In this document: positions 29,901-38,343 of the stretch, piece by piece
Layout of the letters: each line of letters begins with the position of its first letter
How positions within the stretch are numbered: position 1 is the first letter of the stretch
Assembly: GCF_000173355.1 (NCBI RefSeq)
Contig: NZ_ABXA01000031.1
Coordinates: 1-64,000, forward strand
Source of the DNA: Anaerococcus hydrogenalis DSM 7454
Lineage (GTDB): Bacteria > Bacillota > Clostridia > Tissierellales > Peptoniphilaceae
DNA length: 64,000 bases
Direction: 5' to 3'
The notes under the pieces: generated by a model
Databases searched by the model: none
Seen by the model: only the letters and a program-made list of their open reading frames with translations
What the model was told of the DNA's origin: nothing
Program-made: the position numbers and the translations under genes

Positions 29901-32900
29901 TCTAAACTTACAGAATTTTTATTTCCTATATTAGCTTTTACTTTAACTAAGAATCCCCAGTCACCTGCAAATCTTTCTTGTGGGAAATAAACTTCATAAC
30001 CAGTTTTTCCTGTATAAAGATCCCTTGTATTTTCTTTACCTGTTATTACATGATTATTTGAAGCATTTATTACATTATTTCCAAGCAAAGGAATGTAACC
30101 ATCAACATTTTGTTGTTCCATGCTGTGCTTAACGTTATTTCTATATCCTGGAGATACGTCGTAAGCTTTTACATCTGTAATGCTTACACCTGGTATAGAA
30201 ATATTAAGTCTGGTATCTCTATTTGTACCATCTTTACCATTATTGCTTTCTGGTTTTAGGTATAGGTAGAATTCCAATTCGCCTTGGTCATTAATCTTTC
30301 CATAGTGCATGGCATTCATATAGTCTGGCCAGTTAGGGTAGCTGTCGTGTTGGACTAGTTTTGTTGCACTTGTGCTTCCACCTGATTGGATATTGCTTCC
30401 ATTTACACTTATATTTCCATCTTCTGAAATAGTGATTGTTTTTCTTCCTTGGTCAAGCTTATAACCTGCTGGAGCTTTTTCTTCTATTAGAGTATAAGTT
30501 CCAGGAAGTACATTATTAAAGCTAGCCCTACCTTGATCATCAGTAATTATAGATGGTTGATTATCACCTAGTAATTTAAATCTTGCTCCTGCAAGTTTTT
30601 TACTTGGGTCTTTACTATCAACTTTCACAACAGTAAAGCTTACTGGTTTTTTAGTTGTTTGTTCTATTGCAGAGTTGTGGATATATTGACTTTTTGTATC
30701 GATTTGATAGTAGTTTGCATTTTCGTTGTACTTGTATTTTTTTCCACCTGCTTCAACTGTATCTGGGTCGAATTTTTGTTCGATTTTATTTTCTCTTTTA
30801 GAAGCTTCGTGAGAATTTTCGTCAATATCCCAATATCTTGCATTAGGAATTGTGACAAATCTTGTAGTCTCTCCAGCGCTTCCTTTATCTACATGGACTT
30901 TACCAAGTTCTTTACCATCATTATCTTTTGCAATAAAGTTTTGTCCTGGCATAGTCATGCCTTTTACTGGCAAGTTCCATTCTTGGTCAATATATAGGTC
31001 TTGGAATTTTGATATTTCAACTCCTGACATAGTGTAAGATTTAGGAGTTGTTGATTCATCTACGTCGTGTGTAAATTGATATACGCCAATGTTACCTACA
31101 GCTTGGGAAGTATTAGGATCAGCTTCTTTAGCTGGAATATCAGTTAAGCCTTTTTCTTCTTCTTTTACTACCATCTTACCAGTAGTTGGATCTACACCAT
31201 AAACTACTCTCTTACCAGTTTTTATATTTGCTCCTTTAAGAGTTCTAGTTTCTAAAGGTAGGCCATTATTTTTATCTAATGTACACACTCCATCTGTTAT
31301 AGTCCATTGAGCCTTTGTGTTTGATAAAAATTTACCTTCTATAGTAGTACGATTGTTTATACCTACTCTGGTAGGTGTGTCTTGTTCTACTTTGTCCTTT
31401 GGATATCCCTTATCCATTACACTTCTAACTGCACCGACATATGGTTGACCATCAGTCAAATCTTTAGTAAGGACAGTAGATATATCTAACACATAGTCAG
31501 CTTGTCTATTACTTACAGGTGTATAGATAGTATACATATAGGATTTCGTTGATTGATTTACTGTAGAGTGCTTTGAATCAACTATTCCTGTCTTGCCTTT
31601 AATAGCATTATCTTGGATTTTTTCAGTAGCATCACTGGAAGTAATGCTTTCGATTTTTTCAAGTCCTGAACCTTCTACTAGAGTGAAGTTCATCTTCATT
31701 CCTAGGTCATTTTTTAAATCTTTATCAGATTCAATTTTTACTACCCAGTTTATTCCAACCATTTCCCCGTTTTCTATGACTGGATTACCTACTGAGTCAA
31801 TATCCAATCTATAGTTTTTACTTGAGTCAACTATTTGGGTTACATCATTCCTGCCTGGTTCTATGATTGATCCTGCAGGGTTCCCATTTACATCTACCTT
31901 TTGTGGAAGAAGGTCCTTAGGTGGATTAATTAGTCCCAAACCTGATACCTTATTTATAACTGTAAAGGTCCCATCCTTATCAAGTTCTACATTTCCTTGA
32001 TTGTAGTCTACTGGAATATTTAATGGTATTTGGATATTTTCTTTAATTTCCTTAACTATCTTGTATTCAATGATATTGTCTTTAGAGTTGTATTTTGGCT
32101 CTGCTATAACCTCTCCCTTATACCTGATAGGTTCAAGCTTAGTTCCCGGTTTTACTGTTAATTGTTTATCTAAGTGAATATTAAAGTATTGGACTGGTTG
32201 GATTGGTCCGGTCGCATTTGATGTGTCAAAGCGAGTTAGGATATGGAATTTCTTGCCTTCTAAGTTAAGCTTGTTTCCTCCTTTTTCTTCTTCGTTAGCT
32301 GATCTAGATTGGGCAGGGTAAGGTGTACCCACAAAGAGCATTCTTAATTTTGGCATAATGCCTTGTAAGTCTTCTGATTTTTCTTCAGTTGATTTCTTGT
32401 CAGTTTTTTCTTCTTTTTTCTCAGCTGTTTTTTCTTGAGTCTTATTTTCTTCTTGTTTTTTAGACTGATCTTTTGCTTTTTCTTCCTTATTAGAATCTTT
32501 ATTAGAATTTTTTTCATCTTTTGAAGATTCTTCTGACTCAAAACTTATTTCAGTCTTACTTTCTTTGTTTGAAGAGTCTTTTTCTTCTTTCTTCTCTTTT
32601 TTATTTGAGGAAGGATTAGAAGCTTCTTTCTTATCAGATTTTTCTTGGTCTGATTTTTCTTTTTGTTCAGCTTCTTTTTTAGCCTTTTCTGCTTGAGCCT
32701 TTTTTTCAGCTTGTTCTTTTTTGGCTTTTTCTTCCTCTTCTTTTTTAGCCTTTTCTTCGGCTTCTTTCTTTTCTTTTTCTTCTTTTAAAGTTTTTATATT
32801 TTCAAAATCTTCTTTTAAGGAGTTTGTTGTGTATAGAGTTTTCTTTTTATCACGAATTAGGGCTAAGATATCTCCCTCATTTTTTATGGTCAAATTTCCC

Positions 32901-33535
32901 TCTTGGTCTTTTTCATAGAGGTTGAAGTTTGGATCTGGAGATTCATATTTTAAAAATTCTATGTTGAAAACTAATTTTTCTTCCTTAAATAGTTTTTGAT
33001 TTCCCTTTTCGTTGAAATCAAAATCATCCATTATTTTAAAGTCTATGTATGAGTAATTTTCACCGTATGGACTTTTTTCTTTGTCTTCTTCTATATTTTC
33101 TTCTTTTGTACTAAGTTTGTAGCCGTTTTCATCTTCAATTATATCCAAATCAAGGTCTAGGCCTTGGTTATTTAGCATATCTTTTATATGCCAATACTCC
33201 TTGCTAGCTTCTTCATTTGTCTTATAATAAGTGTCTTCGTAAAGTTTTAGGTCATTTCTTTTTACAAGCCTAAATTTAGATGTGGTATCTGGAAGACTTA
33301 CTGCTACAGAGAATTTATCCTCATCTTTTTTACTCTGTTTCTTATCATAAATCTCATGCGATTTACTTACCGAGAGACTAGAATCTTTGTCTTCTTCTAG
33401 CTTATCAATAGCCTTTATGGTGTTTGGGTTTTCTTCTTGGGCCTTAGATTTTGTCATAAAAGCCGGAAGCATAACTTGGACTACCATAAAAAAAGCCATC
33501 AAAAACGATGTTAGTTTTCTTAGTATCTTTTTCAT
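26909..33535 (-). CDS. Giant Cna-B (SpaA-type) surface adhesin, N-terminal part with signal peptide
   Basis: First segment, 2,208 codons, of a locus that would encode about 4,425 aa if joined. ATG 33535 has AAGGAG 6 bases before it. Residues 1-32 are a signal peptide (LTSFLMAFFMVVQVMLPAFM). Residues about 245-395 are a very Lys/Glu-rich stretch. Residues 400-960 form an adhesin-like region. Cna-B domains start near residues 960 (LAGARFKLLG, GTYTLIEEKAPAGYK), 1253 (GTYRLEEKSAPDGYQ), 1765 (GRYSLEETRAPEGYK) and 1870 (YILEEVEPPTGYN), separated by long SpaA-like blocks. The frame ends YGFKIKK at 26909; adding one A to the A5 at 26913-26917 continues into VKDGETNTTIPGAVFKL. No sortase or pilin partner is nearby. 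Adhesion is inferred. Confidence 0.87.
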   Translation of the reverse strand: MKKILRKLTSFLMAFFMVVQVMLPAFMTKSKAQEENPNTIKAIDKLEEDKDSSLSVSKSHEIYDKKQSKKDEDKFSVAVSLPDTTSKFRLVKRNDLKLYEDTYYKTNEEASKEYWHIKDMLNNQGLDLDLDIIEDENGYKLSTKEENIEEDKEKSPYGENYSYIDFKIMDDFDFNEKGNQKLFKEEKLVFNIEFLKYESPDPNFNLYEKDQEGNLTIKNEGDILALIRDKKKTLYTTNSLKEDFENIKTLKEEKEKKEAEEKAKKEEEEKAKKEQAEKKAQAEKAKKEAEQKEKSDQEKSDKKEASNPSSNKKEKKEEKDSSNKESKTEISFESEESSKDEKNSNKDSNKEEKAKDQSKKQEENKTQEKTAEKKEEKTDKKSTEEKSEDLQGIMPKLRMLFVGTPYPAQSRSANEEEKGGNKLNLEGKKFHILTRFDTSNATGPIQPVQYFNIHLDKQLTVKPGTKLEPIRYKGEVIAEPKYNSKDNIIEYKIVKEIKENIQIPLNIPVDYNQGNVELDKDGTFTVINKVSGLGLINPPKDLLPQKVDVNGNPAGSIIEPGRNDVTQIVDSSKNYRLDIDSVGNPVIENGEMVGINWVVKIESDKDLKNDLGMKMNFTLVEGSGLEKIESITSSDATEKIQDNAIKGKTGIVDSKHSTVNQSTKSYMYTIYTPVSNRQADYVLDISTVLTKDLTDGQPYVGAVRSVMDKGYPKDKVEQDTPTRVGINNRTTIEGKFLSNTKAQWTITDGVCTLDKNNGLPLETRTLKGANIKTGKRVVYGVDPTTGKMVVKEEEKGLTDIPAKEADPNTSQAVGNIGVYQFTHDVDESTTPKSYTMSGVEISKFQDLYIDQEWNLPVKGMTMPGQNFIAKDNDGKELGKVHVDKGSAGETTRFVTIPNARYWDIDENSHEASKRENKIEQKFDPDTVEAGGKKYKYNENANYYQIDTKSQYIHNSAIEQTTKKPVSFTVVKVDSKDPSKKLAGARFKLLGDNQPSIITDDQGRASFNNVLPGTYTLIEEKAPAGYKLDQGRKTITISEDGNISVNGSNIQSGGSTSATKLVQHDSYPNWPDYMNAMHYGKINDQGELEFYLYLKPESNNGKDGTNRDTRLNISIPGVSITDVKAYDVSPGYRNNVKHSMEQQNVDGYIPLLGNNVINASNNHVITGKENTRDLYTGKTGYEVYFPQERFAGDWGFLVKVKANIGNKNSVSLDYDWLTNDDTANQTNLTQKVVISKASGEGETNQLLVTNEEFTKSPISVTKFADSFNNKGNRNRLQGAEFVLKDSNGNVIANKFTDENGTADFGKYPPGTYRLEEKSAPDGYQKNGVYFEVVVDDEGQVTYTARFEDGIGTPQAGQDYYIEKGEETGSSAKATVTSVNQRLEYLENEPGDIGTKTGVWEAYSYESLKYHADVTLTNVSEGSRFEIQFDRNLDFTQYFSEFPKIVIDGVEVADPHFDYNTNLLTYVFNNKAKKDVTASINLRGIIPDKYFAKETGKYTFNIKVAPGQKGTIGGTPNLTKEINADYGRHHSKTGDSNQSYYFRDVYQKEDGNWYVTVLTYLNPLGLDYSAKTVRYNWLTTDFQDNRIAEWSGKGYKPLYELNDVKVYGTDYAKYWLEGIPLNRYMPLSMGIRPEQDPNIYHLLAHQTINPGNDSERTQNGIYINYNSDNIKTTEKLATKDINKAPLIVKVPKPKDKGGYVVEQTFKITDIEKFNTKWRAFYMYDGNLTSAFASRANVNTAIGDQAGGEIPKYYREIVGLINNKYKPGNFKLTKYDEANQTNKLPNATFALTDENGKKIYRTSDANGEINFENIAPGRYSLEETRAPEGYKLTNKKWQVTVLSDGSVRIRETSITGESKLYTNATVPINIQVPNKPVGQKFRVYKKDGNGEPLPGAKFKITDPDDPNFSAEARSGQNGIVEFEDTLKEGKNYILEEVEPPTGYNPLNKKWVLRVEDGKTKVYNYSESTKIGDVEKSLLGDKDTEWVDVKNRNTSGWSDYDNRWTGWADKNLNAQHLGTRIIAINKKEKYVVQRYIINPEAKNIDATTAATIHREKPEYPNMDWYKGNEEIKIFTLESKKGGNTDGKVTGLISDLRFASYTVTDITKQVNKTPDTSHHGETRLKLELPKTDKPIVVDVKVPYKDENGGVGTGMDWRESNTTYWKSDYYERVSDIKTAGLVSETGGTIVGSYVAEGSLDVTNDLKTYGFKIKK

Positions 33536-33692
33536 ATGAACTCCTTTTTTATATTTTTTCTCTAAATAAAAACATTTTTGTCTTTATAAGTATCTTTCTT
33601 AAATATAATAAAATCTAGATAAAGTTTTTAGATAATATTTTGCTTTTTATTAGTCTGAAAATAAGGTAGACTTCAGACTTTTCCTTATATTT

Positions 33693-33721
33693 ATTATAGC
33701 CTTTATGATTTTTATAGTCAA
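33693..33721 (-). promoter_or_regulatory. Promoter of the giant surface-protein gene
   Basis: The minus strand reads TTGACT (33716-33721), 17 bases, TATAAT (33693-33698). Transcription would start near 33686, giving a leader of about 150 bases before the ATG at 33535. Confidence 0.75.
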
Positions 33722-33780
33722 TCAATTTTAGCTTTATTACTAAATTAAAACAATAAACTAAAATTGATTTTTTTCCACTA

Positions 33781-33819
33781 AAAAATCCCCTTAATTTTTT
33801 TATTAAGAGGATTTTTTTT
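33781..33819. terminator. Bidirectional terminator upstream of the giant gene
   Basis: Stem AATCCCCTTAAT / ATTAAGAGGATT (one C/A mismatch) with A- and T-runs on the two sides. It isolates the repeat island from the adhesin promoter. Confidence 0.7.
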
Positions 33820-33900
33820 ATAAATTTAAAAATCAGTTTTGATAGAATATTTTTTTATTGTTCATACTTACTCCGCGGGGCATTAGTAGAAATTGTGCCA

Positions 33901-34219
33901 GTAGAACATTTCAGAGCGTAGACAAAGTATGAATGTAGATAATATTTTATTTTAAAATAAAATTTAAACTAAGTACCATCTCGACTAGATGATTGTACCT
34001 TGAGTTGGTACAATCATCACTAAAACTAAGTGCGAAAGCACGAAGAAGTTTGAAAGGCAAACGTGTTTTAGTGTGAGTAAAACGAACGCACGGAGAGATC
34101 TCGTGAGATTTCTCGACTCACTACGTACGATAAATCGGGATAAACAACCGAACTCAACGGTTTTTTATCTGCTCGAAATGAATATTTTTTTAGTTTGTCA
34201 ACGGCCTGAAATTGTGCCA
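33901..34219. mobile_element. Probable 319-bp insertion inside a 130-bp repeat, flanked by a 12-bp direct repeat
   Basis: GAAATTGTGCCA occurs at 33889-33900 and again at 34208-34219. Removing 33901-34219 restores a complete repeat unit, including its hairpin (GTGCCACTGGCAC). The insert contains several perfect hairpins, e.g. GATGATTGTACC / GGTACAATCATC (33988-34018). It ends with TTTAGTTTGTCAACGG, a sequence shared with two other loci near 40.3 and 40.8 kb. Imperfect inverted ends (GTAGACAAA near 33918; TTTGTCAAC at 34194-34202) are present. There is no transposase, so it would be a non-autonomous element. This is inferred from the direct repeat and the healed unit. Confidence 0.55.
33966..34170. 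other. Chain of hairpins; candidate structured RNA or mobile-element core
   Basis: In 200 bases there are at least four strong hairpins. They are a 12-bp perfect stem at 33988-34018, GTGCGAAAGCAC near 34031, AGAGATCTC/GAGATTTCTC near 34093, and GATAAACAACCG / CGGTTTTTTATC at 34138-34169. Direct repeats AAACTAAGT (33966-33974 and 34024-34032) flank the first. No terminator follows. Role unknown. Confidence 0.4.
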
Positions 34220-34490
34220 CTGGCACACTTTTTAGCCCAACATACGCTCTTTGGTTGCGGTCGACTTAATTTGATTTTTTACTATTTTAAAATTTAAGTT
34301 TTATTCTTCGATTTTACTCCGCGGGATGTTGGTAGAAAACGTGGACCTTGGCCACGTTTTCTAGCCCAAGCATACGCTCAATAACCACGTTAAACTTGAT
34401 TTGGTTTTTTATCATATTAAAACTAATTTTTAATTCTTCGAACCTACTCCGCGGGATGTTGGTAGAAAACGTGGACCTTGGCCACGTTTT

Positions 34491-35285
34491 CTAGCCCAAC
34501 ATCACATCCAGGATCATCATTACTGCGAAGCCTACTGAAAACCAGATTACTCCTAGGTTGGAGTGGTCTTCTCCTTCTCCTGTTGCTTCTGGTATTAGCT
34601 CTTCTACTACTACGTATATCATTGCTCCTGCTGCAAAGCTTAGAAGGTATGGTAGGATTGGTATCATTATTTGGGATAGTAGTATTGTTATTACTGCAGC
34701 TATTGGTTCTACTGCTCCTGATAATACTCCCATTATAAATGATTTATTTTTTCCTATTCCTTGGCTTTTTAATGGCATGGATATTATGGCTCCTTCTGGG
34801 AAGTTTTGGATTGCTATTCCTATTGATAAGACTAGGGCTGCTGCCATTGTCATTTCTGTATTTCCAGCAAGAACTCCCGCAAAGGCAACTCCAACTGCCA
34901 TTCCTTCAGGAATGTTGTGGATCACAACCGCAAGAACCATCATGGTTGTTTTTCTTAAGGATTCATTTTTTGGTCCTTCTGCCACATCGCTGTCAACGTG
35001 TTGGTGAGGGATGACACTATCTAAAAATAGTAAAAAGGCAATTCCTACTCCAAATCCTACTACTGCTGGAATCCACGCCATTCTTCCCATATCTTTTTCT
35101 ACCATATCCATAGCTGGTATTAATAAGGACCAAATACTTGCTGCAACCATTACTCCTGCTGCAAATCCTGATAGGGATTTTTGTAATTTATGTGATAATT
35201 CATTTTTCATAAGGTAGACCATAGCCGATCCTAGGCTTGTGCCTAAAAAGGGTATGAGTAAACCTATTATTAAATCTTTGCTCAT
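34491..35285 (-). CDS. ZIP family metal transporter (ZupT/GufA-like)
   Basis: A 264-aa membrane protein with about eight hydrophobic segments. It has the ZIP metal-site motifs HNIPEGMAVGVAFAG and QNFPEGAIISMPL in the fourth and fifth segments and a short His-containing cytoplasmic loop (PHQHVDSD). Zinc or another divalent metal is the likely import substrate. The TAG stop lies inside the last 130-bp repeat unit, so the very C-terminus (MMILDVMLG) is close to a repeat boundary. It is followed by the repeat array and preceded by the glycogen phosphorylase gene on the same strand, 18 bases away. Confidence 0.92.
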   Translation of the reverse strand: MSKDLIIGLLIPFLGTSLGSAMVYLMKNELSHKLQKSLSGFAAGVMVAASIWSLLIPAMDMVEKDMGRMAWIPAVVGFGVGIAFLLFLDSVIPHQHVDSDVAEGPKNESLRKTTMMVLAVVIHNIPEGMAVGVAFAGVLAGNTEMTMAAALVLSIGIAIQNFPEGAIISMPLKSQGIGKNKSFIMGVLSGAVEPIAAVITILLSQIMIPILPYLLSFAAGAMIYVVVEELIPEATGEGEDHSNLGVIWFSVGFAVMMILDVMLG

Positions 35286-35303
35286 TTTCTCTCTTTTCTA
35301 ATT

Positions 35304-37666
35304 TTATAGTTTCCAAATATCTTTTGCGTATTCAAGGATTGTCCTATCTGATGAGAAATAACCTGCATTTGCTATATTTTTTAAACTCTTTCTTGCCCAT
35401 GTAAGTCTATCAGCATATTCCTTGTTTATTTTTTCGTGAGTTTTCTTATAGTCTTCAAAGTCTTTTAAGACAAAATAATTATCAGCCTTTTCTCCCCCTT
35501 GTGGGTTTATTAAGGAATTATAAATATCAAGGAACATATAGGAATCATTATCTTTTAATTCTCCTGATAAGAGAGCATCTACTGCATCTTTTATATCTTC
35601 ATTTGTGTGATAGAATTCTTTTGGATTGTAGGAATTATAAATTTCATTTAATTCCTCAACTTTCGCTCCAAATAAATAATTATTTTCAACTCCTGCATTT
35701 TCAAATATTTCTATATTTGCCCCATCATAGGTTCCAAGTGTTAGGGCTCCGTTTAGCATGAATTTCATATTTCCTGTTCCTGAAGCTTCTTTTCCTGCTG
35801 TTGAAATTTGCTCAGAAATATCTGCTGCTGGGAAGAGTTTTTCACCGTAGCTTACCCTGTAGTTATTTACAAACACTACTTTTATTTTGTCATTTACATA
35901 TGGGTCATTGTTTACTACTCTTGCTATCTCGTTGGCAAGTTTTATTATTGCCTTTGCCCTAAAGTATCCTGGTGCTGCTTTTCCTCCAAGTATAAAGGTT
36001 GTTGGGTAAAAGTCCATGTCAGGATTATTTTTTAATTCATGGTAGAGGTTTATTATATGAATAAGGTTTAGGTGTTGTCTTTTGTATTCGTGGATTCTTT
36101 TTATTTGAATGTCAAAAATAGAATTTGGATCTATGCTTATTCCTTCATTTTCTAGGATATATTTTGCCAAATCTTTTTTGTTTTCATATTTTATTTGGTT
36201 TATTTCTTCTAGAGTTTTTTCATCGTCTAGGAATTTTTCAAGGCCTTTTAATTTTGTTAGGTCGTATTTCCAATCACCTGTTCCCAATTTTTCTGTGATG
36301 AAATTTGATAGTCTAATATTTGAATAAACAAGCCATCTTCTTGGGGTGATACCATTTGTTTTGTTGTTGAATTTTTCTGGCATTAATTTGTACCAATTGT
36401 TAAAGGTATCATCTTTTAGAATTTGTGTGTGAAGTTTTGCAACTCCATTTACAGACTTACTCATAACAATAGCAAGATTTGCCATTCTTATTTGGTCAAA
36501 TCTAATAATCCTATAAGGATCGATTGCTTCTTCTGATAGGCCTTTTTTCTTAAATTCTTTTACAACATTTTCGTTTAATTGTTCTATTATTTCAAAACAT
36601 CTTGGGCAAACTTCAAGCATTATGTCTTTTGGCCATGTTTCTAGGGCCTCTTGTAAAACTGTGTGGTTTGTGAAGGCGAAGGTATTTTTTGTAATTTCTA
36701 CTGCCTTTTCAAAGTCAATTGAATTTTCATCAACCAAAACCCTGATTAGCTCAGGAATTGCAATTATTGGATGGGTATCATTTAATTGGATTACATGGTA
36801 TTTTGAAAATTCTTCAAATTGGAGGTCATTTTGGAAATATTGTTTGTATTTTGCAACCATATCTTGGATTGAAGCTGAGCAGAAGAAGTATTGTTGTTTT
36901 AATCTTAAAACTTTTCCTTCTCTTTGAATATCATTTGGATATAAAACCCTAGTTATATCTTCAGCCCTGTTTTTTCTTCGACTGCCTTATCATATTGAAA
37001 GTTATTAAAATATGAAAAATCAAATTCTTCAAATGGTTCTGCTTGCCATAATCTTAAAGTATTTACTTGTTCGTTTTCAAATCCTAACATTGGCATATCG
37101 TATGGAACTGCCTTTACTGTTTGGTCCCTAAATTTTACAATTTTTGAATCAGATTCTACTCTTATTGACCAGCCATCACCATCTTTTATCCAGTGGTCAC
37201 CTTCTTCTACCTGAAAGCCGTTTTCAATTTTTTGTTTGAAAAGTCCTTCCCTATATCTTACTCCGTAACCATACATATCTAGCTTTTGGGTTGCTGCTGA
37301 GTCCATAAAGCAAGCTGCAAGTCTACCAAGCCCTCCATTTCCAAGGGCAGCATCATCTTCAAAATTTTCTATTGATTCAAAGTCTATATCAATTTCTTTT
37401 AAAATTTCCTTAACCTCGTCATAAATACCAAGGTTTATAAGGTTATTTCCAAGTGATCTTCCTACCAAAAATTCTGCTGAAAAGTAATAGGCCTTTCTTG
37501 ATTTTCTGGTCCTATTTTTACAATTTCTCCATTCTTGGTTTATTAGTTCCATTATTGTATCGCAAAGGGCAAAGTACCTGTCCTTGTCTGAAGTATCCTT
37601 AAAGTTTTTCAGCGTTATTCTTTGCAAGTTTTCTATATAGCTTTCCATAAATTTATTTTTGTTCAT
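35304..37666 (-). pseudogene. glgP: Glycogen/starch phosphorylase (one-base frameshift at an A6 run)
   Basis: This enzyme releases glucose-1-phosphate from glycogen or maltodextrin, using pyridoxal phosphate. The frame from ATG 37666 covers the N-terminal part (KAYYFSAEFLVGRSLGNNLI, DDAALGNGGLGRLAACFMDS) and stops at 36953. The rest, in the next frame, begins RAEDITRVLYPNDIQREG and includes the cofactor-site GTGNMKFMLNGALTLGTYDG. It ends at 35304. Adding one A to the A6 at 36970-36975 gives about 787 aa, the normal length. No other glycogen gene is in the window. Both halves look functional otherwise. Confidence 0.92.
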
Positions 37667-37722
37667 ATTATTCTCTCCTATATTTTTTCTTTAATATTAA
37701 AGTATTTTTAATATCTTAAGCC

Positions 37723-38343
37723 TTAAGCCACTATACTATCTCTTTCAAAATAAATAAAACCTGTATAGGTTCTTGCTTGATTTAAAAATTCTTTTAAAGA
37801 AATTTTATAGACCTCTCCCCAAGAAGAAAGGGTTAGAATATAGTCATCTTCTTTTTTATCTAATTGGGTAATTGTTACCCCGTGATGTTTCATGACATCA
37901 ACTGAACTACTTAGCCAATTAAAAAATATTACAGGTAGGTCTTTTGCAAGGGCTCCATTAATAAAGTTTGCAATTTCATCTATTGAGTGTCTTTTTATTG
38001 GCAAATCTTCTAAAATGTGAGATTTAAGTCTTAGGTGGTAGGATTTTCTAATCCTATTTAGCTTAAAATCTAACATTCTTGCTGTAGGAATCCCATATAT
38101 TTTTGGCCTTAAAGTTTTAAAAAACCAATATTGGTAGTCATTAAATTCGTCATAAGAAAATTTCTCACCATCTTTAAAAAGATATAGGTAGGTGTTGGTA
38201 AAGGCTGTAACTACACAAGACCTATCCCTATAAAACTTACTTACTCCTATATCTTTTAGCATATTTTGAAAACCACCAAAATATATTTTATTTTTCCTAA
38301 CAACCGGAACAAATTCTCCCTTTTTAGATCTTTTTAATTTCAT
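37723..38343 (-). CDS. Uncharacterised protein, possible C39-like cysteine-peptidase fold
   Basis: A 206-aa soluble protein of no family that I recognise with certainty. There is a Cys in a helix-like context (RSCVVTAFTNTYLYL, Cys43). A later His lies at the start of a beta-rich stretch (MKHHGVTITQLDKKEDDY, His153/154), followed by LTLSSWGEVYKISLKEF. This Cys - His - SSWG layout resembles the papain-like C39 peptidase fold, but the match is by eye. No signal peptide or membrane segment is visible. It ends one base before the AI-2E permease stop's neighbour and lies 57 bases upstream of glgP, so it may be co-transcribed with both. Confidence 0.55.
   Translation of the reverse strand: MKLKRSKKGEFVPVVRKNKIYFGGFQNMLKDIGVSKFYRDRSCVVTAFTNTYLYLFKDGEKFSYDEFNDYQYWFFKTLRPKIYGIPTARMLDFKLNRIRKSYHLRLKSHILEDLPIKRHSIDEIANFINGALAKDLPVIFFNWLSSSVDVMKHHGVTITQLDKKEDDYILTLSSWGEVYKISLKEFLNQARTYTGFIYFERDSIVA

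Larger units (their letters stand above)
33536..33868 (-). other. 5' leader and upstream region of the giant surface gene
   Basis: This AT-rich stretch has no gene. It holds the promoter at 33693-33721, an untranslated leader of about 150 bases with a hairpin (GTCTGAA near 33655 with TTCAGAC), and a bidirectional terminator at 33781-33819. Confidence 0.6.
33869..34503. repeat. Array of 130-bp repeats, each with a hairpin
   Basis: The unit starts ACTCCGCGGG, includes a hairpin, then TAGCCCAA-CATACGCTC, and ends with TTAATTCTTCG. Unit starts are seen at 33870, 34316 and 34446; TAGCCCAA is at 34233, 34362 and 34492, giving a period of 129-130 bases. The last two copies have an identical hairpin (GAAAACGTGG, loop, CCACGTTTTC); the earlier copy has GTGCCA-CTGGCAC. 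The last copy runs into the 3' end of the ZIP transporter gene and supplies its stop codon. The first unit is split by an insertion (33901-34219). No coding potential is visible. Function unknown. Confidence 0.7.

Noticed and set aside
20877-33000. Many short plus-strand ORFs across the giant adhesin
   Set aside because: Shadows of the minus-strand Cna-B repeats, no ribosome sites or recognisable domains.
34073-34297. 74-codon ORF in the repeat island
   Set aside because: It runs through palindromes and repeat sequence and matches no family.
34478-35014. Leu-rich and other plus-strand ORFs across the ZIP gene
   Set aside because: They overlap the well-supported ZIP transporter frame; Leu runs are complements of its codons.
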